The position numbers were made by a program, and so were the translations under genes. The notes beneath the pieces were generated by a model, which had not been told where the DNA came from, searched no databases, and saw nothing but the letters and a program-made list of their open reading frames with translations. Positions 1 to 6,428 of a DNA stretch of 7,856 nucleotides are shown one piece after another. Source of the DNA: JBGTKH01 sp041744735 (lineage in GTDB: Bacteria; Planctomycetota; Planctomycetia; Pirellulales; Pirellulaceae); contig JBGTKH010000611.1 in assembly GCA_041744735.1 (NCBI GenBank), positions 1 through 7,856 on the forward strand, written 5' to 3'. Each line of letters opens with the position of its first letter. The first letter of the stretch is position 1.

Positions 1-1721
1 TAACACGCCGCCTCTTCCGCGTTGCGGACGAGCAGGTAGCGGCCGTAGAGGCAGAGGTTGTTCCACGTTTTGCCGCTGATGGCCGGCGAGCGGCCTAATT
101 CGTTGTGGGCGTCGGGAGTAGCTTCGACCATCGTTAACTCACCGGATTCGCTGATCACCAGCAGCACGTCGCTCGCGCGCAGGATTTGGCCGTGGCCGTA
201 GCGGTCGCGTTTCCATTGACTGCGGCCGCTTTTCCACTCGACGCATTCCAGAATGCCGTCAGAGAGTCCGTAGGCGAAGTCGCCATGGATGGCGATGTTC
301 GTAAACTTGGTCTTTAAGACGCGCGGGTTGACCCACACTTCGTCCGCGCGCCACTTCTCATCGCCACTTCGCGTAACGTGCAGCAGTTTGGCGCCGCCGC
401 CGTAACCTTTCGACAACCACACGTGGTCGCCGGGCAGCGCGACGGCTTGCGAGGCGCTGGCGTTGGCGGTGCTGCTGCCCGGCCACGAACTCTGCCAGAG
501 GATTTTTCCTGTTGCCGGATCGTGACTGCTGATCTCGTCTTCGTTCACGATCAGAATTTGACGCACGCCGTCGATCGTGGCCAGACTCGGCGAACTATAG
601 CTCGCTTGTCGATCACCCGCCTGCCAAACTTTGTCGCCGGTGTTTTTGTCAAAGGCGACGAGCGAAACATGCGGGCCGCCTTTTGGTCCGCCGGCAGGAA
701 CGACGACTAGATCGTCGACAATCAATGGCGACGCCGCTCGGCCCCAAGCGATCGACGTGCCGTCGCTGCCTGGCGGTACGCCGTACATTGCCAGCAGATC
801 TTTGCTGGGCCACAGTTCGTCGCCGGTCGCGCCGTCCAAACATCGCAGCACGCCCGTCGCGCCGAGGGCGTAAACTTTCCCTTCATGAATCGTCGGCGTG
901 CTGCGCGGGCCGACTCCGCCCAGCACCGTGGCATGCCGGGCGTCGATCGCGTGCCACCACCGCAACTCGCCCGTGGCCACGTCGTAACATGTGACCAGTT
1001 CTTTTTCGCCGCGCTGCTCCAACGTCACCGCAAAACCGTTCACGGCCGCGAAGCCCGACCAGCCGGCACCGATCGGCTGACGCCACACAAGCTTCGGCGG
1101 ATACGCTTGCCAGTCGCGCTGGAGCCGCACCTTATCCACAACCAAATCACGACCCGGACCTAAGAATTGTGGAAAGTCGTCCGGCGATGTCGTCAGCAGA
1201 TCCACTGGCACGGTGCTGCGGCCGGGCAACTCGGCGGGAATCGCGACAGGCGCTCGCCGCCAATCGATCTGGGGCAACATTGTCCCCGAAAAATGCACTC
1301 GCAACGCTCCCCAAGACATTCCGATCGCGATTCCCAACACCGTCAGCACCGTGGCCGCGAAGGCAATCAGCGGCGTGAGGTAACGTATCAAGGCCGAGTA
1401 GCTACTGCAAAAAGTAAACCACACCGTCAGCGTCATCACGGCCAGAAAAGATAGGATCAGCGTGAACACGTGCACGGTCGCACGGTCGGCAAAGAAGCGC
1501 TGAAGCCGTGGTAAAAAGTTCTCCGGCGCTTGGTCGCCGAAACTCAGGTTCGCCCACATCAAAACCATCAGCAACCCAATCAGCCCCACGGCCACCTGCA
1601 AGGACCGCGGAGGAACGCGTCCCACGAGCCGCCGTCTCTTGGCAGTCCTGTCGGCCGAACGATTGGCTTGAGCGGCCGAGTCGTTCGGCGGCGGATCGGA
1701 AAGGGATGAGTCAACTGCCAT
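1..1721 (-). CDS. Membrane-anchored PQQ-like beta-propeller repeat protein (C-terminus cut by window edge)
   Basis: The frame is open from an ATG at 1721 to the left edge: 573 residues, no stop. An in-frame stop lies upstream and no earlier ATG, GTG or TTG intervenes, so the start is well supported; AGG lies 10 bases before it. A basic cytoplasmic head (about 1-40) is followed by three hydrophobic helices near 41-61, 84-104 and 116-136. Charge places the rest in the periplasm. The motif F-P-Q-F-L-G-P-G-R-D at 183-192 matches the W-P-Q-F-R-G-P entry motif common in planctomycete PQQ-like proteins. Blade motifs of the form D-x-x-T-G-x-x-x-W recur near 247, 296, 358 and 401, with a weaker one near 496. 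The end, L-L-V-R-N-A-E-E-A-A-C, resembles the last blade of this family, so only a few residues are probably missing. By family this is a PQQ_2/BamB-like propeller; binding of PQQ is not shown, and a scaffold or binding role is as likely as dehydrogenase activity. Confidence 0.92.
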   Translation of the reverse strand, partial: MAVDSSLSDPPPNDSAAQANRSADRTAKRRRLVGRVPPRSLQVAVGLIGLLMVLMWANLSFGDQAPENFLPRLQRFFADRATVHVFTLILSFLAVMTLTVWFTFCSSYSALIRYLTPLIAFAATVLTVLGIAIGMSWGALRVHFSGTMLPQIDWRRAPVAIPAELPGRSTVPVDLLTTSPDDFPQFLGPGRDLVVDKVRLQRDWQAYPPKLVWRQPIGAGWSGFAAVNGFAVTLEQRGEKELVTCYDVATGELRWWHAIDARHATVLGGVGPRSTPTIHEGKVYALGATGVLRCLDGATGDELWPSKDLLAMYGVPPGSDGTSIAWGRAASPLIVDDLVVVPAGGPKGGPHVSLVAFDKNTGDKVWQAGDRQASYSSPSLATIDGVRQILIVNEDEISSHDPATGKILWQSSWPGSSTANASASQAVALPGDHVWLSKGYGGGAKLLHVTRSGDEKWRADEVWVNPRVLKTKFTNIAIHGDFAYGLSDGILECVEWKSGRSQWKRDRYGHGQILRASDVLLVISESGELTMVEATPDAHNELGRSPAISGKTWNNLCLYGRYLLVRNAEEAAC

Positions 1722-1857
1722 GAGATCGTTACCTGAGTTTCGTTCTTGGGCCGGTCGCAGCCTTGTGAGACTGGCAACACATTTTTCGGCACTTCATGCT
1801 AACGGGTCGCGGCAAAGCCAACAAACCCGCCTCGCGCCCAGTCGGATGCGCAGGACC

Positions 1858-1893
1858 CCCACGTGCTTGACACGTGGGTGAAGGTGGGTGAAG
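1858..1893. repeat. Hairpin plus 10-bp tandem duplication in the 1722-1968 gap
   Basis: A perfect 8-bp stem, CCCACGTG at 1858-1865 and CACGTGGG at 1871-1878, closes a five-base loop. Overlapping its right arm, GTGGGTGAAG occurs twice in tandem (1874-1883 and 1884-1893). The element lies between two minus-strand genes. No T-run follows the stem on either strand, so a Rho-independent terminator is not supported. It could be a worn repeat element or a regulatory site. A second, imperfect dyad lies around 1934-1965, just after the stop of the upstream gene. I see no gene in the rest of this 247-base gap. Confidence 0.5.
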
Positions 1894-1968
1894 GAGGCTG
1901 TCCGGCCAGCCGCGAGCTTATCCGTCCACTCTCCCGTTTCATCCGCACAACGCGGACGGAGACGGCCG

Positions 1969-2589
1969 CTAACGATGATACGAGAATCCCCACGACACAC
2001 CCGGCGGGCGGCAATAGCGCGGGTGGTGATGGTGGCTGTGGTAATAATATGGAGGTGGGTAAGGCGGGCCGTAGTAGTGCTCTTCGATAATCACCGGCCG
2101 GCCGGGCGGCGGGCCGGTGATGACTTGCGGCGGCGGAGTTTGTTGCAAGGTTTTGATCACCGCATCACTGACCCCTTGGTTCTTGAGCCAGATCAAGTCT
2201 TGCGACTGCGGCGGCTGTGCGACGCCGTAGGCGCGAATGTGTGTGGAGATCACGTCGTCGCTCAGCCCGGCCTGCGACATGGCCACGACGTCGTTAAGCG
2301 AGACCGCGGCCGCCATGCGACGACCCATGCGCTGCTCCACGAGGGCTTGATTCCGGGCCACCTCGGCGTCGATTGTGTCGCCGATCGCGGCGCCGGCCAG
2401 TGTCCCGACTGCAGTTCCGATCAGCGCTCCGGCGCCGGCGTTGCCATTATGTTCGCCGATCAACGCACCCACTCCCGCGCCCGTCAATCCACCGACGAGC
2501 GCGCCGCGGTCCGCGTAGTACGGCGACCGGCAACCGGCGGCGACAACAGCCACAGAAGCAATCAACAACATACGTGCCTGAAGCGTCAT
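1969..2589 (-). CDS. Glycine-zipper lipoprotein with two helical repeats and a Tyr/Pro/His-rich tail
   Basis: The product is 206 residues. The ATG at 2589 is preceded by GAGGA (2596-2600) at six bases. A short hydrophobic signal ends in V-V-A-A-G-C, making Cys20 the likely lipidated residue. Residues about 29-72 form a glycine-zipper segment (repeated G-x-x-x-G with small residues, interrupted by a polar E-H-N-G-N stretch), as in 17-kDa-antigen and YmgG-like envelope proteins. Two similar helical units follow: one near 99-121, with Q-A-G-L-S-D-D-V-I, and one near 131-150, with N-Q-G-V-S-D-A-V-I. The final 55 residues are rich in Pro, Tyr and His, including a run of four His, and are probably disordered. 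Membrane insertion or association through the zipper is inferred from the family. The specific function is unknown. It is transcribed alone or with the PQQ-like gene 247 bases downstream. Confidence 0.85.
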   Translation of the reverse strand: MTLQARMLLIASVAVVAAGCRSPYYADRGALVGGLTGAGVGALIGEHNGNAGAGALIGTAVGTLAGAAIGDTIDAEVARNQALVEQRMGRRMAAAVSLNDVVAMSQAGLSDDVISTHIRAYGVAQPPQSQDLIWLKNQGVSDAVIKTLQQTPPPQVITGPPPGRPVIIEEHYYGPPYPPPYYYHSHHHHPRYCRPPGVSWGFSYHR

Positions 2590-2671
2590 GACAATTCCTC
2601 AGAGCCGATCACAGCAACCGCCGTGCGCCGGCGCGCACACGACAAGCGGTCGTCCGAAAGAACGGCGGCGA

Positions 2672-2700
2672 ATAATCGCAACTTCAGCCGCAGGGGTCAA
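2672..2700 (-). promoter_or_regulatory. Candidate sigma70-type promoter of the glycine-zipper lipoprotein gene
   Basis: Read on the minus strand, TTGACC (2695-2700, five of six consensus bases) and GATTAT (2672-2677, four of six) are separated by exactly 17 bases. Transcription would start near 2665, leaving a leader of about 75 bases. That leader contains a GC-rich 6-bp dyad at 2623-2638. Assignment is by match to the sigma70 consensus only. Confidence 0.45.
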
Positions 2701-2854
2701 GATTGGATGGACGGAGATGGGAGCCAATGCTAGCGGCAACGATACGGTTGCCTGATCCCACGGACACTTGCCAGTCAACGCAGACCCCGCCCAGGTCACA
2801 GCCGGGCGAACTAAGCTGACCAATCCCCTTTTTTCCCGCGGTTGTCCCCTTACA

Positions 2855-3361
2855 ATGAAAACCTGTCTTGCGTGGGACGGTGGGGGCGGTTATTGTCTGC
2901 AACCCTTTCGTGGCATCGAAGTGGTCGAATTGAATCCAAGTGAGACCGCGCGGCTGCCTTGGCATGCTCGTCTGTTGTTGGCCGCAGTGGGCGGCGGATT
3001 GGTGGCGCTACTGGTGACAGCGGCGCTGTTGGTGCCCAGCACGCGCGGTTACGGCACGCACCGGCAATTGGGGCTGCCCCCTTGTTCCTTTCAGGTGTTG
3101 TTCGGGATGCGGTGTCCCTCGTGCGGCATGACCACGTCGTGGGCTTACTTGGTTCGCGGGCACGTCGTGCAGTCGCTGGAGGCTAATTCGGGAGGAGCCC
3201 TGTTGGCCATCGCGGCCCTGGTGCTGGGACCGTGGTCGCTGGTGTCGGGAGTGCGAGGCCGCTGGTTGTGGCGGCCGCTGGACGAACGGCTGGCGATCGT
3301 GATCGTGGTTACGATTTTGGTCGTGACGCTGGTCGATTGGGGTGTTCGGCTGACGATGTAG
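2855..3361 (+). CDS. DUF2752 family membrane protein
   Basis: From the ATG at 2855 the product is 168 residues. The diagnostic region, near residues 68-112, reads T-H-R-Q-L-G-L-P-P-C-S-F, then G-M-R-C-P-S-C-G-M-T-T and a conserved G and N further on. This is the C-x(n)-C-P-x-C-G signature of DUF2752. Hydrophobic helices lie near residues 40-61, 114-131 and 145-162. The three cysteines (77, 87, 90) could bind metal or form a redox pair, but the family's function is not established. The start is uncertain: there is no Shine-Dalgarno site, and the first 20 or so residues look unlike the family. GTG at 2921 or TTG at 2930 would give a more typical N-terminus. TACAAT at 2851-2856 overlaps the ATG and resembles a -10 box, which would also favour a downstream start. 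The stop codon lies inside an inverted-repeat element. Confidence 0.82.
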   Translation: MKTCLAWDGGGGYCLQPFRGIEVVELNPSETARLPWHARLLLAAVGGGLVALLVTAALLVPSTRGYGTHRQLGLPPCSFQVLFGMRCPSCGMTTSWAYLVRGHVVQSLEANSGGALLAIAALVLGPWSLVSGVRGRWLWRPLDERLAIVIVVTILVVTLVDWGVRLTM

Positions 3362-3421
3362 CTGAATTCGCAAGAATTCAGCCGAGTAACGAGGCGGCTG
3401 AATTCTTGCGAATTCAGCTAC
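3358..3421. repeat. REPIN-like element A: two inverted GTAG hairpins
   Basis: The element is a perfect 27-bp inverted repeat (3358-3384 and 3395-3421) around the ten-base core AGTAACGAGG. Each arm is itself a hairpin. The left arm has GTAG at 3358-3361, stem GCTGAATTC at 3361-3369, loop GCAA and stem GAATTCAGC at 3374-3382. The right arm is its reverse complement, ending in CTAC at 3418-3421. A 5' GTAG followed by a palindrome, in inverted pairs, is the known layout of REP and REPIN elements. The element overlaps the stop codon of the DUF2752 gene and ends five bases before the Shine-Dalgarno site of the next gene, so it would fold in any shared transcript. No T-run follows it. Confidence 0.85.
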
Positions 3422-3426
3422 GGGAC

Positions 3427-3433
3427 AAGGAGG
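3427..3433 (+). promoter_or_regulatory. Strong Shine-Dalgarno site that fixes the lipoprotein start
   Basis: AAGGAGG, followed by T, is a near-perfect anti-16S complement placed five bases before ATG 3439. The reading frame stays open upstream to about 3232, but this site and the signal peptide that begins at 3439 settle the start. Confidence 0.85.
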
Positions 3434-3438
3434 TCCCC

Positions 3439-4101
3439 ATGCATGCTTTTCAATTTAGCGCGCGACGGGTGCTGGCGGCGATGCTGCTGGCGGCGCTGGT
3501 CCTTCCGGCCACAGGATGCGTGGGCATCGCGGCGCAGGTGCTGTACCTGATTCGTGGCAACAAAGTTGATGCCGAGTTCGATGGCTTGGCGGACAAGCGC
3601 GTGGCGGTCGTGTGCGTTTCCAGCACGTCGTCGTTTGGTCCCGGGGCCGAGTCGGTAATGGTGGCCCAGACGATAGGGAACATTCTGCGACAGAGGGTGA
3701 AAAGGATCGACGTCGTCCGCAACGACGAAGTGGCCGATTGGATCGACAACAACAACTGGGACCAGATCGACTTTCGCACGGTGGGCCGCGGCGTGAATGC
3801 GGACATGGTATTGGCCATCGAGTTGGATTCAGTGCGGCTGTCGGAAGGCGCGACGTTGTACAAGGGCCGAGCGAACATTTCCATCACGGTCTACGACCTA
3901 ACCGAGGGCGGCAAGGTGGTGTATCGCAAGGAACCAATGGACTTCGCGTTTCCCGCGAACGGTGCGCGGCATTCGACGGAAGTCAGCGAGGCGAACTTCC
4001 GCCGCCAGTTCGTGCACGTGCTGTCCGAGCAAGTCGCGAAACGGTTCTATGCTTACGACGCGATCGAAGACGTGGCGATGGACTCGACGTTTATCCGCTG
4101 A
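3439..4101 (+). CDS. Exported lipoprotein of unknown function, CsgG/TolB-N-like pattern possible
   Basis: The product is 220 residues. A basic start (R9, R10) and a hydrophobic core lead to the lipobox L-P-A-T-G-C, so Cys27 is the likely lipidated residue. The mature part has a strand-helix pattern. It includes K-R-V-A-V-V-C-V near 53-60, a helix near 72-88, I-D-V-V-R near 90-94, a G-R-G-V-N-A-D-M-V-L-A-I-E segment at 116-128, and a beta region ending in V-Y-D-L-T-E-G-G-K-V-V-Y (151-162). That order recalls CsgG, TolB N-terminal and other small outer-membrane lipoproteins that sense or assemble complexes, but no family-specific motif proves it. I do not recognise the gene. It lies 77 bases after the DUF2752 gene on the same strand, is bracketed by two REPIN-like elements, and ends before a bidirectional terminator. 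Confidence 0.85.
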   Translation: MHAFQFSARRVLAAMLLAALVLPATGCVGIAAQVLYLIRGNKVDAEFDGLADKRVAVVCVSSTSSFGPGAESVMVAQTIGNILRQRVKRIDVVRNDEVADWIDNNNWDQIDFRTVGRGVNADMVLAIELDSVRLSEGATLYKGRANISITVYDLTEGGKVVYRKEPMDFAFPANGARHSTEVSEANFRRQFVHVLSEQVAKRFYAYDAIEDVAMDSTFIR

Positions 4102-4120
4102 CCCGGATTATTCGTGAGCC

Positions 4121-4191
4121 CGTAGCTGCGTTCGCCAGAACGCGGATGTAACGAGTTGCAGCGCGCCCGCGTTCTGGCGAACGCAGCTACG
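4121..4191. repeat. REPIN-like element B: two inverted GTAG hairpins
   Basis: A perfect 25-bp inverted repeat (4121-4145 and 4167-4191) flanks a 21-base core. GTAG at 4122-4125 is followed by stem CTGCGTTC, loop GCCA (4134-4137) and stem GAACGCGG, which pairs over 8 bp with one G-T wobble. The right arm mirrors it and ends in CTAC at 4187-4190. The core contains GTAACGAG (4148-4155), the same octamer as in the core of element A and in the same orientation. It starts 19 bases after the lipoprotein stop codon and lies just before the terminator. Confidence 0.85.
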
Positions 4192-4207
4192 ACGCTTAGG
4201 TAGAATA

Positions 4208-4245
4208 AAACGCGGCCGGTGATCATCGAATCACCGGCCGCGTTT
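4208..4245. terminator. Bidirectional Rho-independent terminator
   Basis: The 13-bp GC-rich perfect stem CGCGGCCGGTGAT (4211-4223) and ATCACCGGCCGCG (4230-4242) closes the six-base loop CATCGA. Three further A-T pairs extend it. A T-rich tail (TTTCTTTGTTT) follows on the plus strand and TTTTATT follows on the minus strand. It sits between the convergent lipoprotein gene and vWA gene, 30 bases past the stop codon of the latter, and suits both. Confidence 0.9.
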
Positions 4246-4275
4246 CTTTGTTTATGCAAGTTAAAGACTGCGACG

Positions 4276-6303
4276 TTACAGGTTCGGCAGAGCCCGCTTC
4301 GGCGCCGGCCGTTTCAGCATCTTCTTGGCGTCGTTGGCCGGCACATTGTTATTGCCACCGCCCATGCCCTCGCGCTGAGGCGTCAGGTCTGTAAATTCCT
4401 CTTGCCACTCCCAACCGAATTTGTTGTCAAGTTCGCGCTGAGCCAGCAAGGCCCAAGGCGTGCCGGGGTGTTCCGTAACGATACGTTCCAAGTACTCGCG
4501 GGCTTTGGCCGCCATCTTTTCCAACTGGCTGCCGACGCTGACTTCGTCCGACGGAGCCAAGACCCAGGTGTTGTTCTTCTCGTCCTTAAACTTCAAGCCG
4601 CGCTTGGCGGCGGCCAGCATCGCGTTGTAAGCTTCGGTCCGCGCCTTGACAGCCATGACTCGGCCCATCGCCAGATCGTAACCGGCTTGCCAACGCGGCG
4701 TAGTTTCTTTCGAGCGGTCTACCTCGCCGGCTTGCAACTCCAGATACAGCGATTCGACTTTCGGCTCGATCTTGGCAGCTTCCTTTTGAGCCTCGGACAA
4801 ATCGTTGACGAACGAAGCCTCGTCGCGCTTCACGAACCGCGTGACCGGATCCTGCATGATCGGCACAATGGACATCATCGAGGCCTTGACCAGTGCCACG
4901 CGCGCCTTGTTGGCCGCCAACCGTCGCCCGTATTCATCGGCGGACACATAGTCCGGGCGATAGTTACGCATGATCTCCGGGTCGAAGAAGTGTTTGATAT
5001 GAGCCGAGAACTCGGCCGTCTCGTTCCGCGAAACGGCTCGCGTGACATTGCGATTCGGATGCACGGCGAAGTAAATGCCGCCCGTTTCGTAAGCCAGCCG
5101 CGTTAAGGCAAATGGGCCGAAGCCCGAATCAATCGGATCATCGTCGTCGTCTTGTCCCGAAAAAGCGAGCTTGATGCGTTCGGGCAGGAACGATTCGGGA
5201 CCCTGATTCACGCGGCCCCATTGCGGCGTCTGATCGTACTGCGGATCGGGATCGACCCACTTGACCATTGATTCCTCGCGGCCAAACGGCGCCGGGATAC
5301 CAACCACATACACCGGCATTTCGTATTGCCGGCACAGCTTGATCGTTTTCTCCAGCCCCGTCAGGTCGTTGCCGCCCACGGATGCATCGTCTCCCTTTTC
5401 ATCCGTGAACGTAACGAACATGACGTTACGCTCAGGCTTCCGTGTTTCGGGATCGGGCATGCGGAGGCCGCGAAAACTGTCAGCGGCCATGTAGATCGCG
5501 GAGAACACACGTTCGGTGCCGGTCAGGTCTTGTTCAATGCCGGTGACCGCGTCTTTGATCTCTGTGATATTGTCGGTCGGCTTCGGCGTACGCAACGTGA
5601 CCTTGTCGCCGAACGCAACGACCGAAGTCAGCAGTGGCTTGTCACTGTGCTTGGCAAATGCCGGGTTGCCCGATGCTTCAATGACGCCAAGCTCATCGTA
5701 GATGCGACTGAAACGGTCGTTGATGGCCGTTCGCTGCCGTTCCATACTGGGCGACTGATCGAACAGCCACACAACCAGCGTCTTGCGTTCTTCCAGCGAC
5801 AGAATGATCTCGTGTGTGATGCGGTCGATGGCACCTTCCGCACCTTCCGCACCTACGCCCACAGCACCAACAGTCGTGATGTTCTCGTTGCGCTGCAAAC
5901 CAGTGGGCACGTCGTGCATGACGTCGATTCTGATTTGACTGACTTCGCTTTGCTCCATTTCAACTGGGTTGGGAACGACTGAAATATCCGAGACGGTCGG
6001 GGCCAACGCCAGCGCCATCTGAGTTCCACTAAGACTGTTTGCGCCAATGGCCTCGTTCTGTTGATCGTTGAAATAGAACTCTTCCGGCACCAGGCGTTCT
6101 TCCTCTTCTTCAAGCAAAGGTGTCCTGATCACGAGGGCGATCTGGTTTTTCGGAGCATGCACGGTGATGAACGCCAATACGAACATCAGCACGAGGTGAA
6201 ACAGCATGCTGATGACAAACACCGGGGCGTCGCCGTCGAACGGTGTTTCTTCTTCGCCCGTTTTCTGTTGCCACCATTGCCGCAGTCCATCGATGACTTT
6301 CAC
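4276..6303 (-). CDS. Single-pass membrane protein with a von Willebrand A domain
   Basis: The product is 675 residues. It starts at a GTG (6303) with AGGAG (6311-6315) seven bases upstream; no ATG start fits as well. A short cytoplasmic head is followed by one membrane helix near 28-48 (V-F-V-I-S-M-L-F-H-L). An acidic stretch (E65-E69) and a probably flexible region, including G-A-E-G-A-E-G-A near 151, follow. The vWA domain spans about 172-340. Its metal-ion-dependent adhesion site looks complete: D-x-S-x-S at D182-Q-S184-P-S186, a Thr in T-G-T-E-R (261-265) and an Asp in F-T-D-E-K (301). A stretch of five Asp lies at 385-389. The helical C-terminal part (about 500-630), including T-E-H-P-G-T-P-W-A-L-L-A (610-621), looks TPR-like, and the tail is basic and Pro-rich. 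Metal-dependent binding of a partner in the periplasm is inferred; the partner is unknown. Similar proteins are common in planctomycetes. Confidence 0.92.
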   Translation of the reverse strand: MKVIDGLRQWWQQKTGEEETPFDGDAPVFVISMLFHLVLMFVLAFITVHAPKNQIALVIRTPLLEEEEERLVPEEFYFNDQQNEAIGANSLSGTQMALALAPTVSDISVVPNPVEMEQSEVSQIRIDVMHDVPTGLQRNENITTVGAVGVGAEGAEGAIDRITHEIILSLEERKTLVVWLFDQSPSMERQRTAINDRFSRIYDELGVIEASGNPAFAKHSDKPLLTSVVAFGDKVTLRTPKPTDNITEIKDAVTGIEQDLTGTERVFSAIYMAADSFRGLRMPDPETRKPERNVMFVTFTDEKGDDASVGGNDLTGLEKTIKLCRQYEMPVYVVGIPAPFGREESMVKWVDPDPQYDQTPQWGRVNQGPESFLPERIKLAFSGQDDDDDPIDSGFGPFALTRLAYETGGIYFAVHPNRNVTRAVSRNETAEFSAHIKHFFDPEIMRNYRPDYVSADEYGRRLAANKARVALVKASMMSIVPIMQDPVTRFVKRDEASFVNDLSEAQKEAAKIEPKVESLYLELQAGEVDRSKETTPRWQAGYDLAMGRVMAVKARTEAYNAMLAAAKRGLKFKDEKNNTWVLAPSDEVSVGSQLEKMAAKAREYLERIVTEHPGTPWALLAQRELDNKFGWEWQEEFTDLTPQREGMGGGNNNVPANDAKKMLKRPAPKRALPNL

Positions 6304-6394
6304 TGTGTCGCTCCTGTTCGTACGTTGAACTCGTGCTTTGCCGGAAGTAAGCCGCGCAAGCAGAGTGCCTCTGTTCCTGGTTTGTATCGGTCAC

Positions 6395-6423
6395 ATTGTC
6401 TAACAAAAGCCGCCAATTTGCAA
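6395..6423 (-). promoter_or_regulatory. Weak candidate promoter of the vWA gene
   Basis: On the minus strand, TTGCAA (6418-6423) and GACAAT (6395-6400) each match four of six sigma70 consensus bases and are 17 bases apart. Transcription would start near 6388, about 85 bases before the GTG start. The upstream box lies only six bases from the left direct repeat of element C. Confidence 0.3.
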
Positions 6424-6428
6424 CCTAG

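Noticed and set aside
378..1454. Several plus-strand frames and short minus-strand frames in the first 1.5 kb
   Set aside because: All are out of frame with the continuous PQQ-like reading frame, which carries regular propeller motifs and explains the whole region.
1867..1872. Exact TTGACA box on the plus strand
   Set aside because: No -10-like hexamer lies 15-19 bases downstream, no plus-strand gene follows, and the box is part of the hairpin loop and stem.
1888..2733. Plus-strand open frame of 281 codons across the glycine-zipper gene
   Set aside because: It is antisense to a gene with a lipobox, Shine-Dalgarno site and promoter; its product is an Arg-rich shadow with no recognisable feature.
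2851..2856. TACAAT as a -10 box for the DUF2752 gene
   Set aside because: The hexamer is good, but no convincing -35 box lies at 16-18 bases, and it overlaps the chosen ATG. It is noted with the gene but not called as a promoter.
3232..3438. Upstream extension of the lipoprotein reading frame
   Set aside because: It overlaps the DUF2752 gene and element A in another frame; the Shine-Dalgarno site and signal peptide place the start at 3439.
3358..4191. Elements A and B as a CRISPR array or as intrinsic terminators
   Set aside because: Only two units of unequal sequence occur about 760 bases apart with a gene between them, so there is no array. Neither stem is followed by a T-run, unlike the clear terminator at 4208-4245.
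4219..5106. Long plus-strand open frame of 295 codons antisense to the vWA gene
   Set aside because: It lies almost wholly opposite a well-supported vWA coding region, overlaps the terminator, and its translation is Arg/His/Leu-rich with no domain. It is a GC-rich shadow frame.
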